DNA of 64,000 bases from Cercospora beticola (lineage: Eukaryota; Ascomycota; Dothideomycetes; Mycosphaerellales; Mycosphaerellaceae), in the NCBI RefSeq assembly GCF_033473495.1, contig NC_088935.1:310001-374000 (forward strand), in the 5' to 3' direction. The translations under genes were made by a program, and so were the position numbers. Below the pieces are notes generated by a model that was not told the origin of the DNA, searched no databases, and saw only the letters and a program-made list of their open reading frames with translations. Positions 45,284 through 56,594 of the stretch are shown one piece after another (within the stretch, counting starts at the first letter, position 1; every line of letters starts with the position of its first letter).

Positions 45284-46471
45284 GGACGTTGTCGATGTGT
45301 TGGACACGAGAAGCGCAGCAAAGCATTCGGCGTTAATAGAAGACGATGCATGACAAAAATTAGAGGGCGTGTATGCCACGTAAAAGCTGATAGATATGCA
45401 AAATCCAGCCCAACTTGCATTCTGTAAATCTACACCACAGTCTCTTCGCGCCCTATCTCAGGTACACAATATTGCAACAGCGTGTCGTGTGCTTCCTTGG
45501 CTCGGCACCACGCGGGCACAATGCACAGAGACGTTGGACGTGTGCGTTCAAAGAAGTGTCTGTGTAGCACTGGTGGGCGCCGGGCCAGATGTGAGCACGC
45601 ATGTGCATGCAACCGCGTGATAGCACAGCGACGCACTCGAATGCGCAGTCCATGTGTTATGTTGGGCAACAAAGCAGATGGAGGGCGACGTGGGAAGACG
45701 TGTTGCTGCAGCTGCAGCTCTCCACTGCGCGGCTAGCGGATGACTACGACTGACTCGATCACGGGCAGCTTGGCCAGGCCCTTTGTGTCTGGAGCCCGCA
45801 TCCTTGTCTGCACCCACCGGCCATACAGACAACCACGCGAAGCTGTACGTTTACCAAACACTCACTGCCACTCCGCCCCGCGCTGCATCGCCGCCGTGCA
45901 CCCTCTTCCGCCACCAGTGCTCCGCTGCGGCAAACACGCTCCGCCAGGCAATGCCCGCCAGCGCTCAGGCACAAACTGCAGCAGCGACAGACTGACGTAT
46001 TCCTCCTCTCAGCAGCGGGCTTCTCTTGCCCACACTAAGCTACACTCGCGCTGCGCATCACCCCAGCAGACCACTGATTCACCGTCATCTCTGCTGCCTC
46101 CCCTGGCGACAACGACGACGACGACGACTCGCCGCCCTCTCCCGCTATCATTTGCCCAAGACGACATCGCCGCCCGCCAGCACTCTGGCCGCTCGCCATC
46201 ACCGCCGCTATCTTCTTGGCCCAGCGAGCCACGACACCTTTCCCGCCAAAGGCCACAACAGCTTTCATGCAAAGGCATTAGGCACCGCTTCCGCTGAAAT
46301 CCACTGTCTGGCCTTTTTGGCGAGACTCTTCCGCCCTCCATAACCAGCGCCGCGCAGCCTTGCATCATACCACCGCATCGTCCGCACTAGTTAGCTTACC
46401 TGAGCGACACGCGTCACACGAGATATTCATTCACGACATCACAATCGGAGGCCTCGTGTCGGGTCGCAATC
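45284..46471. other. Intergenic and CT-rich leader of PPZ-type phosphatase
   Basis: 1.2 kb. From about 45750 the plus strand is strongly C-rich with CT tracts and a run of ACG triplets at 46112-46128, typical of long fungal promoters or leaders. A 185-codon plus frame here is rich in Pro/Ser/Arg/His and has no domain, so I treat it as an artefact of composition. Signalling genes with long leaders often carry uORFs, and several ATGs precede 46472. Confidence 0.5.
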
Positions 46472-48141
46472 ATGGGCAACCAACCGTCCAAGGATGGCAA
46501 GAGCAGCAGCGGTTCTCAAACACCCACAGGACCTGAGCTGGGCTCATACCCGTCCTTCAGCAAATCCGACACAAAAGAGTCCTCGCGATCCTTTCGCAGT
46601 GCTCTGCGCACGAAGATCCCGGGAAAATCATCTACAGACAGTCCGCGAGCTAGCAGCAGCAACCTAGCAGGTGATAACTCATCGACAAGCCTCGATAAGA
46701 CAGATTCGCAGTCTATCAAATCCGCTACGAGTGGAAGATCTGGGAAGCACTCGCGGGCATCTGCTTCGGTTTCTGAGACGCCGCGTAGAGGCAGTCTCGC
46801 CGGCGATGACGCCGACGCTCAGCCTCCGCCCTCCCCTACTATGTCTGCGTCGGTGGGCACTGGGCATCAGTACAGTGAAATCGAGGAGGCGCAGCGAAGT
46901 GGAGAGGTGGACGCAGTATCAGACGCGCCACCCCAAGGCAACATCCACCAATCGCACAACAAAGAGCCCACCGAGTCGATCCTGGTCAAGAGGCCGCCCA
47001 AAGAGACAAACGGACAGGGTGCAGCAGCAGCGCTTGCGATTGCCGAAGGATCGCAATCACGCTCAGCATCCACTTCCGGTGACATGGCTATTGGGGCACT
47101 GAAACCGGCCGACCTTGACGACATGATCAAGCGCCTCGTAGACGCTGGCTATGCGGGAAAAGTGACCAAGACTGTGTGTCTGAAGAATGCAGAAATCACT
47201 GCCATTTGTAATGCTGCTCGAGAGCTGTTCCTATCCCAGCCCGCCCTGCTGGAACTTTCCACGCCTTGCAAGATCGTTGGCGACGTGCATGGGCAGTACA
47301 CGGATTTGATTCGCATGTTTGAAATGTGCGGCTTTCCACCAAACAGCAACTTTCTATTCCTAGGCGACTACGTGGATCGCGGCAAGCAGAGTCTGGAAAC
47401 TATCCTACTGCTCTTGTGCTACAAGCTTCGGTTCCCGGAGAACTTCTTCCTTTTGCGAGGCAACCATGAATGCGCTAACGTGACGCGGGTCTACGGCTTC
47501 TACGACGAGTGCAAGCGGAGATGCAATGTCAAAATCTGGAAGACATTTGTTGATACATTCAACACATTGCCCATTGCTGCAATCGTAGCTGGCAAGATCT
47601 TCTGTGTCCACGGTGGACTCTCGCCGTCCCTATCACACATGGACGACATCCGGAACATCGCCAGACCGACCGATGTGCCAGATTACGGACTCCTCAACGA
47701 TCTGCTCTGGTCTGATCCGGCTGACATGGAAGCAGATTGGGAAGCCAATGAGCGAGGTGTCAGCTATTGTTTCGGCAAGAAAGTCATCATGGAGTTCCTG
47801 CAAAAGCACGATTTCGATCTGGTATGCAGAGCACACATGGTGGTGGAAGATGGTTATGAATTCTTTAACGAGCGAATTCTGGTGACGGTGTTTTCTGCGC
47901 CAAATGTAAGAAACTCCGCTTATCGCTGTGGAGAGACATCTACTGACATTTCGAACAGTACTGTGGCGAATTCGACAACTGGGGTGCCGTGATGAGTGTC
48001 TCGGGCGAATTGCTGTGTTCCTTTGAACTTCTCAAGCCCCTGGACTCAAGCGCGCTTAAGACGCATATCAAGAAAGGCCGCGCCAAACGCAATAGTATGC
48101 TGAACAGTCCTCCGGCCAGTCAATTCCCACAAAGCTACTAA
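46472..48141 (+). CDS. PPZ1: Serine/threonine protein phosphatase PPZ type
   Basis: PP1-like phosphatase with a long N-terminal extension, 538 residues. In yeasts Ppz controls K+/pH homeostasis, salt tolerance and wall integrity and is inhibited by Hal3. Exons are 46472-47905 and 47959-48141 (GTAAGA...CAG). The protein begins MGNQPSK, an N-myristoylation signal that suggests membrane association. Residues 10-200 are Ser/Thr-rich and disordered. The catalytic domain starts near residue 210 with the metal-site motifs GDVHGQ (270-275), GDYVDRG and RGNHE, then [29 protein letters not shown] and FSAPNYCGEFDN, the last rebuilt across the intron. All metal-binding residues are present. Confidence 0.95.
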
Positions 48142-50007
48142 AGAGTAGCTGGACCGCACGGCAGCTAAAGGTGGCAACACTTGAAACGAGACACTTCCAC
48201 ACTCGGCTCATACATGAGGCCAGCTGAGTCCAAACGGGCTATGAGAAGCGAGCACAAAGCAGCAGACGCAGCGTACTGCTGCAAATAGCATCGTCTACAA
48301 AGATGGTCAATATGGCAACCACAACGGACATATCCCCGATCCAGGTCAGAACCATGCGCGAGCATGAGTTCGCAGTCTCCTGGCGCGCATTGGGGTCAAA
48401 GCTCCGCTACCAACAACTCCTCTCTCGCGGAATGTTTCCATGGACGATTTTTTGTGAAGGTTGATAGACGGGGATCTCCGGCAAGGCGCTCAGGCAAGCA
48501 GTGTTGGGTTTCCTCAGCTGATGCTGCACAGCATTGCTGACGTTAGGCGCAGCGAGGCAGCAAGGCAGTACGCGAGAAGAACGGAAGCATGGGCACGAAT
48601 TGAATACATACAAAAGTCCCCTCGGTTGGCAGAAATGCTATTTCCAGTGGACGAACAGACTGAGAAGAATTGCTACTGGTTGGAGGCATTTGCTGGGTTT
48701 CGGCGTTTTCAGTGTATAAATGGGGATGTTTCTCGCTTAAGCAACAACAACAATGGGCTAGGAACTGAACTGAAATGATTGATAACGATGAATTGATTCG
48801 CTTGCTTGCTTGCTCTATTTCTGGGTGCATCGACGAAGGACAGGAGGAATGAATAAATAGTCTGTTGGCATCGAGTAGTCTTAGTTGGTATTGTGCATTT
48901 ATCTCCTCTCATCATCAGTTCTTCCATTCACCACTCGCTTCTCTCCATCATGAAATCATCACTCTCTGGCAGCCAGCCAGCCAGCTGGGCACTGTCTTGT
49001 CAAGCGAACGTTGAGATGTACGGCCATCTTCGCTTGAGATTGTACATGTCATCAGTGTGGTGGATCCTCATTCCCATGCGCTCGCTCACAACTCATAACC
49101 ATCACTCCTGCTCGCTCCGGCGAGCATTATCCGATTCCAAGACCTCTTTTTAGATATGACTTTCTTGGCTTATCCCCATTTCTTGCTGCCTACGGCCTGT
49201 CAGACTTTCACTTGGCGATTGCGGAGAGACTCGCAAGCAAGCAAGCATCGCAACAGGGCATCATCATGATCCCCCAGAAATCCGGATGGAGAGGGGAGGC
49301 GGGACGTAGGAGGTACGAATTGTGGCAGTGGCAGTGTACAAATTCTCCGAGCCTGTCCTGTCTCCGCCTCAGTGGGATACGTACGCATTTTATGCACGTA
49401 CGTATGCGTGAGATGATGCTCGAAAAATTGTGCGAATAGGTGCCACATGCGTTGAAATGTACAAACACAATCTCAAGCAAGAGGACCTGCTCCATATGTG
49501 TGTTTGTTGTCTACATTCTGTGTATGAAGACCCAAAAAATTTACACGCTGGGAAGAGAAAACTCGAAAGAAAGGAAAAGAAACAGAACAAAAAGTAGAAT
49601 TTCAATGCCAAAAAACCAGACACACTCTTTCATTCGTCATCAGAATGCTGTTGCTGCTCTCTGCTAGAACGCTCAATTTGCTTGATTTGACTTGCTCCGC
49701 TCTGCATGCTCAACTGTGAGCTGGTATCTCTGAGAAAATGAAAAAAGCTTCCCAAGAAAAAAACACTCGCAATTGCTCATGCCTTTATAAACGACTCCAA
49801 AGATCTCAGTCGGGGAATCATGATGGAAAAGGATAAGTATATAGAAAATGGGTCTTCAGCGAGCGCAGCGACCAGACAGACTCGGTCAGAAGTTTTCTGC
49901 TGCTTCCAGTCGGGTCCGTGAAAGTGCCAAACGTAGATGGTTCGGCGGCGCTGTGCTCAAGCTCGCACAGAATAGAAGTGATTTGGGGGGTTTCGGTGTC
50001 GTCGGGA
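48142..50007. other. 1.9 kb intergenic with short inverted tetranucleotide repeats
   Basis: Between the converging PPZ (+) and acidic protein (-) genes, mostly 3' flank. It contains a GCTT run (48800-48814) and its complement, a GCAA run (49233-49247), about 420 bases apart, plus a short GCCA run near 48970. Frames are short and not family-like. No RNA gene recognised. Confidence 0.45.
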
Positions 50008-52410
50008 TCACATGGAGAGGATGTGTTCGCCTTTGCCGCGATAACGTTGCAGTTCCAGGCCAACCTCCCTCATTCTCTCCGCACCTTTGCCAGGCTTGAC
50101 TTTGTAGACCTTCTCGCCCTTGGCCGCGGCTTTTGCACACATTTTGGCGTGCAGCTTCTCCTTGCGGCGCTGGCGTTTCCTCTCCAGGCCCTTGTAGATG
50201 TCGATAGCTCCGCGCTTGTGGTGATCAGCCGCGTGAATGTGACTACCAGTCTCGGTCTCTTCGCCCTCGTCCTTGCGGTAGCCGTTGAATTTGCCGAGCG
50301 TATAGCCTCCATTACGAGGCAGCGAAGCAGTGTGCGTCAATTGCGGGCGGCTTGCCAGGACATTTGCTTGGCTCTTGTTCGCTGCGAGGCCGAAAGAGGA
50401 CGGAGAGATGCGCCTCGTGTTCGGCGGGGACGTCACTTTGTTCATCGCAGGTGCTGGTGAGCGACTCCTCTTCGGTGAATTGGCGAATAGTCGACGTGGC
50501 GGTGGAGAATGTGTGGTACCGCGTCTCGAGGTCGGTGGTGGTGAACGTGCAGTGCCGCGTCGCACCGGAGGTGGCGGCGAGCGAGCGGTATTCGTCCGCT
50601 TCATTGCACCAGGGGCTGGCGATCGGTGACGAGCTGGCGGAGGTGGTGACCGATGTACATGACTTGGTCTGCCTCCCCGCTTGGACATCCTGCGGCGTAG
50701 AGTAGCCTCGTCATCGAGGTCTTCTATGGTGCCGTGCATGAGGCTCTCATGATCGCTCTCCTCTGGGTTTATGAGGTCCTCGTCGTCCTCCTCATCCATC
50801 TCAGGGTCGGATGTCGGGAAGGTAGGATCGATGTCTTGTGGACGAGCCTTGTGCTTAGCCGCCTCGCGTTGCTTCTTGTTGAGAAGGTAGGCCTGCTCTA
50901 AGGGTCTGTCCTCATCGAGAGTGCCGCATACAAAATCAGTAGAGTCAGGCAGATCGATAGCCGGAGCACGTTGGGAAATCGGGACAGCATTCGCCGGGAT
51001 CTTGCGAGGCTTGCGCAGCAGAGTTCGTGGAGAGATGTGGCTGGAGCTGAGTGAGCCAATGGAGGAGGCGAGAGGCTCGCTGTTGAGAGCACTCTTTGCG
51101 AGATGATCCAGGTGGTCCGTCGAAGTAGCGGCAGTCGATGCACCACCGGGACGCCACCAGTCGTCGTCACTGTCCTCGCCTTCAGAATCGGACTCTGCGA
51201 AGCCTTCCTCATCGTCGGTACGGAAACCCTCGTCTGATTCTTCCTCCAGTTCAATCACATCGTCCTCGTCTTCTTCGTCGTCTTCGTCCTCATCGATCAC
51301 ATCGTCATCGTCCTCGGCGTCTTCTTCTTCCAAGACTTCCTCTTCGACTTCCTCGCACGCTTTGCGGATGGTGATCTCCTTTTGCAGGGTGTCATTGACC
51401 GTGAGGCGGCTTTTGTAGCAAGTGGATTCTTGCACCCATTCCTCGGGCTCGTCGTCACTCGACGCAAACTCGTGAAAGCGCGTGGCCTCGGTGCTGCGAT
51501 CCGAGTCGTCGGAAAACTTGCGAGTGAGCTTTGGCATTGCACCTGATGTGGCGGGAACCGCAGCAGTCTCGAGAATGACTGAGCTTTTGCGAACACTCAT
51601 AGGCGAAGCATGAGTAACGGTGCTATCGGAGCCCCGGTGCGCCTTGGGACTACTGATCCTGTTACGACGCTCCGGCGGAGGTGGGCTCGCAAGGCGTTTA
51701 ATTGTAGGCTGCTTCTCGACAACCGGTTTTGCTTCTGCCGCAGCTCTCGTGGGGCAGACAAACTTGAGCGCACATTTGCGCTTGGGCGGCGAAGACGGGA
51801 CTGTTGGCTCGGACGGAGGGGCTGCGGGCTGGGGCTGGGGTTGGGACGTCGGCGGATTCTTGTTCTTGTTCCCACCACATGCGAAGCTGATGCATCTCTT
51901 CCTCCCCAAGCTCGCCTCCACTGACTGCTCAGATCCGGTGTCCGCCACCTTGCTGTCCTGCTCAGCGATGTTCAGTCCTTTGGTCATCGCTTTTGCTACA
52001 GCCGGGACGTGTGTGGTGATAATGGTAGGTGGCAGTGGTGGCGAGTGGAAGGGACTGGCCACACTATGGCCGTCGTCACTCGTCAGCTCTGCCGTCGATG
52101 CATTGCTCGGATTGCTCCATGTCGACTGTGTGCTCAAGGTGCGCGGAGGATGTTGCGACACGGCGTCATCGTCGGTTTGTTCGGCCTCGGAGTGGAGCTG
52201 GCGAGTCAACAAAGACTCGCGGCGTTGATACATTCGAGGATCGGCTTTGTTGAAGGTAGGGTAGGCAGGCAGTTTAGGTGGCGCCCACGTGGTGTGGGCC
52301 TTTCGTTCGTCTGGCGGCTCATCTACCTCAGCGAGCAGCTCCTCGGCGTGGTCCATACCTGCAGTCGCATTTGGTGGCATGGAGGGTCGTTTCGAGTCGG
52401 AGTGATCCAT
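50008..52410 (-). CDS. Acidic disordered protein, DUF2457-like
   Basis: 800-residue protein from MDHSDSKRPSM; an ATG 18 codons upstream (52464) is possible but its leader-like sequence is poor. The N-terminal LPAYPTFNKADPRMYQRRES motif, short conserved Cys patches (RKRCISFACGG, KRKCALKFVCP), an extreme Asp/Glu block of about 60 residues near the centre (around 51200-51350), the DDDWWRPGG motif, DSTDFVCGTLDEDRPLEQAYL and a basic coiled C terminus (GLERKRQRRKEKLHAKMCAKAA) together resemble the fungal-specific DUF2457 group of acidic proteins of unknown function. Pro/Ser/Arg-rich repeats (RSPPPPVRRGT, RSPPPTSRRGT) lie at about residues 610-670. A nuclear location is a guess. The family link is from memory of its motif style and is moderate. 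Confidence 0.75.
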   Translation of the reverse strand: MDHSDSKRPSMPPNATAGMDHAEELLAEVDEPPDERKAHTTWAPPKLPAYPTFNKADPRMYQRRESLLTRQLHSEAEQTDDDAVSQHPPRTLSTQSTWSNPSNASTAELTSDDGHSVASPFHSPPLPPTIITTHVPAVAKAMTKGLNIAEQDSKVADTGSEQSVEASLGRKRCISFACGGNKNKNPPTSQPQPQPAAPPSEPTVPSSPPKRKCALKFVCPTRAAAEAKPVVEKQPTIKRLASPPPPERRNRISSPKAHRGSDSTVTHASPMSVRKSSVILETAAVPATSGAMPKLTRKFSDDSDRSTEATRFHEFASSDDEPEEWVQESTCYKSRLTVNDTLQKEITIRKACEEVEEEVLEEEDAEDDDDVIDEDEDDEEDEDDVIELEEESDEGFRTDDEEGFAESDSEGEDSDDDWWRPGGASTAATSTDHLDHLAKSALNSEPLASSIGSLSSSHISPRTLLRKPRKIPANAVPISQRAPAIDLPDSTDFVCGTLDEDRPLEQAYLLNKKQREAAKHKARPQDIDPTFPTSDPEMDEEDDEDLINPEESDHESLMHGTIEDLDDEATLRRRMSKRGGRPSHVHRSPPPPARHRSPAPGAMKRTNTARSPPPPVRRGTARSPPPTSRRGTTHSPPPRRLFANSPKRSRSPAPAMNKVTSPPNTRRISPSSFGLAANKSQANVLASRPQLTHTASLPRNGGYTLGKFNGYRKDEGEETETGSHIHAADHHKRGAIDIYKGLERKRQRRKEKLHAKMCAKAAAKGEKVYKVKPGKGAERMREVGLELQRYRGKGEHILSM

Positions 52411-55322
52411 AGTGGTGGTCGGTTTATCGTGTATCGTGGGTAGGTAGTGGTAGTGTGTTCTCAAGTACGGAAGCGACGACGGAGGTCACGTCGGGTGCTG
52501 GTGGATTGGTTGGAGACGCTGTTGCGCGTCGAGCAATGACCCAATTGGGCCGCCGCTGCTATAAGGTCGAGGCGAACATGTTGTGGTGAAGGGAGTGGTA
52601 GTGGTAGTGGTGAGGCAAAGAGGGCGTCGCGGGTAAGGCGTCGGGCAGGCGCAATGTCCTTCTGAAACTTGCTAAGAACAGCGTCAGCGGTGGGCGGAGG
52701 AGGTGATTGTGGCAGGGTTGCTTACCTGCAAAGGAAGAACGGGCTTAGGTGACTTGGCGACGTCAGGGAAAAGCGCAGCAGCTGATCACGGACTGCCGGG
52801 CCTGCCAATTATCGAGCGTCGCAGAGGGACTAGTCGCTGGCGAATGAGCGCGGTGCAGCGCTGCGCGTGGGGTCGCCGTGCGTGCTGGCTGACGCTGGAC
52901 CGTGTGTGATGTGTGTTGTATTGGCGACGGAGGAGGAAGAGGTGGTGGTGCGAAGGGTGGGCGCGAGCGGCGGGCGAGAAGGCAAAATGGTGGCAGCGGA
53001 TTTCTAATGGCTTTGCCGCACAGCCAGCAGCCAGGCGGGCGAAATAACTCTGCAAAACTTCTAGCGCAGACCCAGCGACTGCATTCCCGTTCCACAGCAG
53101 GGCGTGGAGGCGTTGGCCCAGAGGCTCTCGCTCGGCGCCCGTAACCTTCCAACTCGCACTCGCCACAACGTCACCTTCGTTCGTTCCGACAAAGCAACCA
53201 ACAACGCTTTCGATGCCCAAGACTGACGCCGCGATGCCTGTGCCCATGCCTGCCGCGCGCGTGTCGAGCACGATGCTTCCATCCGCCGTCCGTCGCCATC
53301 GTGTCCTGTTCCACCAAGGCCGGAGCCATGCCTCACCCGCACAGCAACTGGCCTGCACTTCATGGGATGTGCATGTGAGGGATTTTCTGATTGGCGCGCC
53401 GCCTTCATGCTGCTAGCCGTTGTCGTCCTGCCGGTCCTGCAACGAAGCGGCAGCTCGAGCGACCGCAACAGTGCACCTGCTTTTTGTCGGCTCCACACGC
53501 AACCTCCTCGACGGTCAACGGTGTCAAGTCACATGTCAACAACACACACCTCCTCCTCGTCTGCTTCCCACCGGCGGCGTGGGTGTGTCAACGCGCTCGT
53601 CGACGCGGACTACATCATCCTGCTGCTTCACCACGCTTCTGCAACGCCGGCGCCATGCGACCTCTGCACCAGCGACGTGTCCAACAACCACGACTGCAAG
53701 CAAGCGCGCGCCGCAATTGCACCGGACGAGCGCATCTGTAGTGTCTCGCCGCGCATGGTTACACCTCCAACACCCGTAACAGCCCCCGGCTGCTTGTCTC
53801 TACTCCTGAGAATGGTACGCCGGCCAGTCCTCGCAGATACCTTGGCCGCCGCTACGTCCTGCGGCAAACCATTACTATCATAATTGGCAAACCGTGTCGA
53901 TTATGCTGTTGCAAGCACCCTCGGTACGAGTACACCGCGGCCGGCCTTCTGAACGCTCTGCACCCCGCCAATCGTGGTACGAGCAACTTCCGAGAACACA
54001 GTACGTACAACAGAGCATGTACCTGGGGACACCCCACGGCCTCGTTGCCATCAGTCGGCTAGCGACTGGTCGTCCTCCGACATGCAAATAACGCGCCATC
54101 TCGGTAGGTCTGATCATAAGCCAACCAACCTCCATGTGAACACAGTGTGCTTGCTGGCGGTGAACAGCTGATTTGCACGTCATGCTGCCACACTATCAAT
54201 ACGACCTTGTCGCAGCATTGGCAATGACGAGCTCAGGATTAGCCCCATGCTCAAACTGCCTTCACCGGCCATCACCAGGTCTTGTGCGAGCGTGCAGGAA
54301 GTAGCGACTAGCCTCACCTCCCTTCCTTCTCCGGTTTCACGCGTCTTCCTAGACCTCGAAATGGAAAGTTCCGCTTGACTCGTGTTTTGGTTTCCTGCCG
54401 CACGATTCAGTCGTCATCCAACCAGATCCTTACAAAGTCAAATTGACACACGGCCCTCCGATCAGAACTGGTCAAGCTCGCCAAGCAACATGCGAATGCA
54501 AATCGTTATGCATCCACCCTCGCTGGGAGCTTTCAACAAGCTGTGTGATTGTGAAGACTCCTTCAGAACTTTGGATCACCCATCTTGACCTGCAGAAATC
54601 TGATCATTGTCACACAGCATCCGACGGACCGGGACCCCCAATACAACCACAATGTCCTGCATCTCAACTACCTCCACGCGTCACGAAACTATCTGCGAGT
54701 TTTCACGTGCGTGCATATCAGCTCTCGTTTTGCAGACGCATCCCACAACCCTAAAAGCACTACGCATATGCAGCACTAGAGAGCTATCTGCATGATACGG
54801 CGTCTGAGAGTTACAGCCTCCGAAATAAACGCCAAAAAGCAACCCTTTTCTCCGAACCCATACAGGGTCCTCAGCTCACTCGTTTGGCCTCGGGCAAGGT
54901 TGTGCCGCAGACGCCTTTCTGAAACACGATTATATTCTGTCCACAGTCTTAGGGTGAGTCTCCTTTATTGCGATACCAGCGTGCACCCGGTCAAAGCACT
55001 GTCACGATATGCATAAGATCGGGATCCAAGAGTGTGCCTGCCAGCATGTGCTCATGCTTGAATGGATTTAACGATGCATGATTGCGCTCTTCTGCAGACG
55101 CTCCCTCGCATCCGTTGTGGACAATCGATATGAGGGCGCTGGTATATTCATGCGCATGAGCAGCTGAAGCTACGCTGGCTACATCGTTCTGGCGGTGAGT
55201 CGTAGGTGCCATGGGTGAAGTCACAGGAGCTCGTGCCTGTCGTAGTCCGATGACCATTTCCATGCTCGCAACAGCAATCAATCGGAGATCACTGCAGTAG
55301 CAGACCTGTTTCAATACTACCA
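52411..55322. other. 2.9 kb gene-poor intergenic stretch
   Basis: The largest gap in the window, between two minus-strand genes. It holds the promoter of the acidic protein (GTGGTA tandem units near 52590-52615) and the 3' flank of the prolyl hydroxylase. Frames up to 190 codons on both strands overlap heavily and are Ser/Arg/His/Pro-rich without domains. No transposase, tRNA or long repeat recognised. Confidence 0.45.
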
Positions 55323-56284
55323 CTACTCATCTGGAGCTCTATGCCCAGCTTGATACCAACTCCAAATGTTCAGCCCTATCTTCTGTCCCTCAAGCACCGG
55401 CATCCCCGAATGAATCGTCTCCTTATACCCTCTCCCCTCGGAATCAAAATTCGCCCAAAAAACCGCACCGCCCTTTCTAGGCATAAACGTCACTCCTTCT
55501 ACTTCCTCACTCTCACAATCAATAAACTGACACCACTTCCCTCCTCCATCCTCCAAATCCGACCTCTTCTCAATCCTCGGAAAATTCGTCCCACCCCCTC
55601 GACATTCATCTTTCAAATACACCATAAAACTACTCACTCGTCTCGAACTTCTCGACGATGTCGTCCAATCGTAATGTAAACTATAATGGCCTGAGATGTT
55701 ATATCTTTGAGTCCAGAGGCGTTCGATGAAGGTTTCTTTGGGCCAGCCTTGGAAGGCTAGAGCGCGTTGTTCGATGCATTGGACCACGTTGGAGCGGGAA
55801 ATGGAGGCTTTTTCGGATTTGCGGATTTGGGTGTCGATGGCTTCGAGGCCGAAGTTGAAGGTTGTGGAGGGGGTCCATTTCGAGGCGCTGGAGGGAATTA
55901 GTTTGGGGACGGTGACGGCGAGGATATAGGTGAGAGGTTTTGGGTCATTTTGGAGGGAAGGTCATGCCTTAATGAGATCAAGTGCTCGATTTCAGTTTCA
56001 CTTAGGAAATTTTCGATGTATATCATTAAGGGACTTGTGGAGTAGATGTGTGCTGTGTATGAGTGTTCAGGACATTGGAGGTTTTTGGATGGGTAGACGA
56101 GGTGTTCGATCTTGGCTTTGGCATTTGATTCTGAGAATGTTTTGGCTTCGGTGTCTGTGTCTTTGCTTGAAGAGGTTGATGTTGATGTCGATGATATCCC
56201 GGGTGCTCCGACCAGGAAGTAGATGACGAGGGAGATGACCGCGATTTCGAGGGCTGTGCGGTAGTTTCGCGATTCGTTTGCCAT
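55323..56284 (-). CDS. Membrane-anchored prolyl 4-hydroxylase-type 2OG-Fe(II) oxygenase
   Basis: 293-residue P4Hc-domain protein, probably in the secretory pathway. Exon 1 (55968-56284) encodes a short N terminus, one TM helix (TALEIAVISLVIYFLVG) and a Ser/Thr-rich stalk. Exon 2 (55323-55887) carries the oxygenase core: iron ligands H177, D179 (HYDW) and H265, and K275 for 2-oxoglutarate, within SSFMVYLKDECRGGGTNFPR and GLNIWSWYQ. The frames do not join with any GT donor. A GC-AG intron (55888-55967; TTAAG|GC and CTCCAG, with a CTAAT branch-like site) gives HLISLSASKWTPSTTFN, which aligns with family members without a gap. The target protein is unknown. Confidence 0.9.
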
Positions 56285-56594
56285 TGTGCGGTGATTTTGC
56301 TGATGTGTAGGGTTCTGCAGAGACTACATTGGATTGTTTCTGCGAGTGAACTTGGCGTTGGAAGTTGACGCAATGGGATGTTTCAGAAGCGATGCTCCGC
56401 AGACGATTGGGTTTCGGTGCCTTCCGAGTGATCCATGTCGCGACTCGCAGGGAAGGAGCTCTGAAAAGACATGTGCAATCACATGGACGCGTTGAGCGCG
56501 TTCATGCTGCGCTCTGCTGAATGTACAGTATTTTACATCTATGTAGTGGAGCATGGCAAGACGCTGAGCGTCTCCTTCAGCTTTGAGACACTCC
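56285..56594. other. Intergenic, prolyl hydroxylase promoter
   Basis: 310 bases between two minus-strand genes, holding the hydroxylase promoter and the 3' flank of the uS8m gene. Nothing else recognised. Confidence 0.5.

Noticed and set aside
45740..46297. Plus-strand 185-codon frame upstream of the PPZ gene
   Set aside because: Product of CT-rich leader sequence (Pro/Ser/Thr/Arg runs); no structure and no splice partner.
51620..52228. Plus-strand 202-codon frame
   Set aside because: Antisense of the acidic DUF2457-like gene.
53362..53883. Plus-strand 173-codon frame with hydrophobic start in the 2.9 kb gap
   Set aside because: The hydrophobic stretch is brief and the rest is compositionally random; two other frames overlap it along most of its length.
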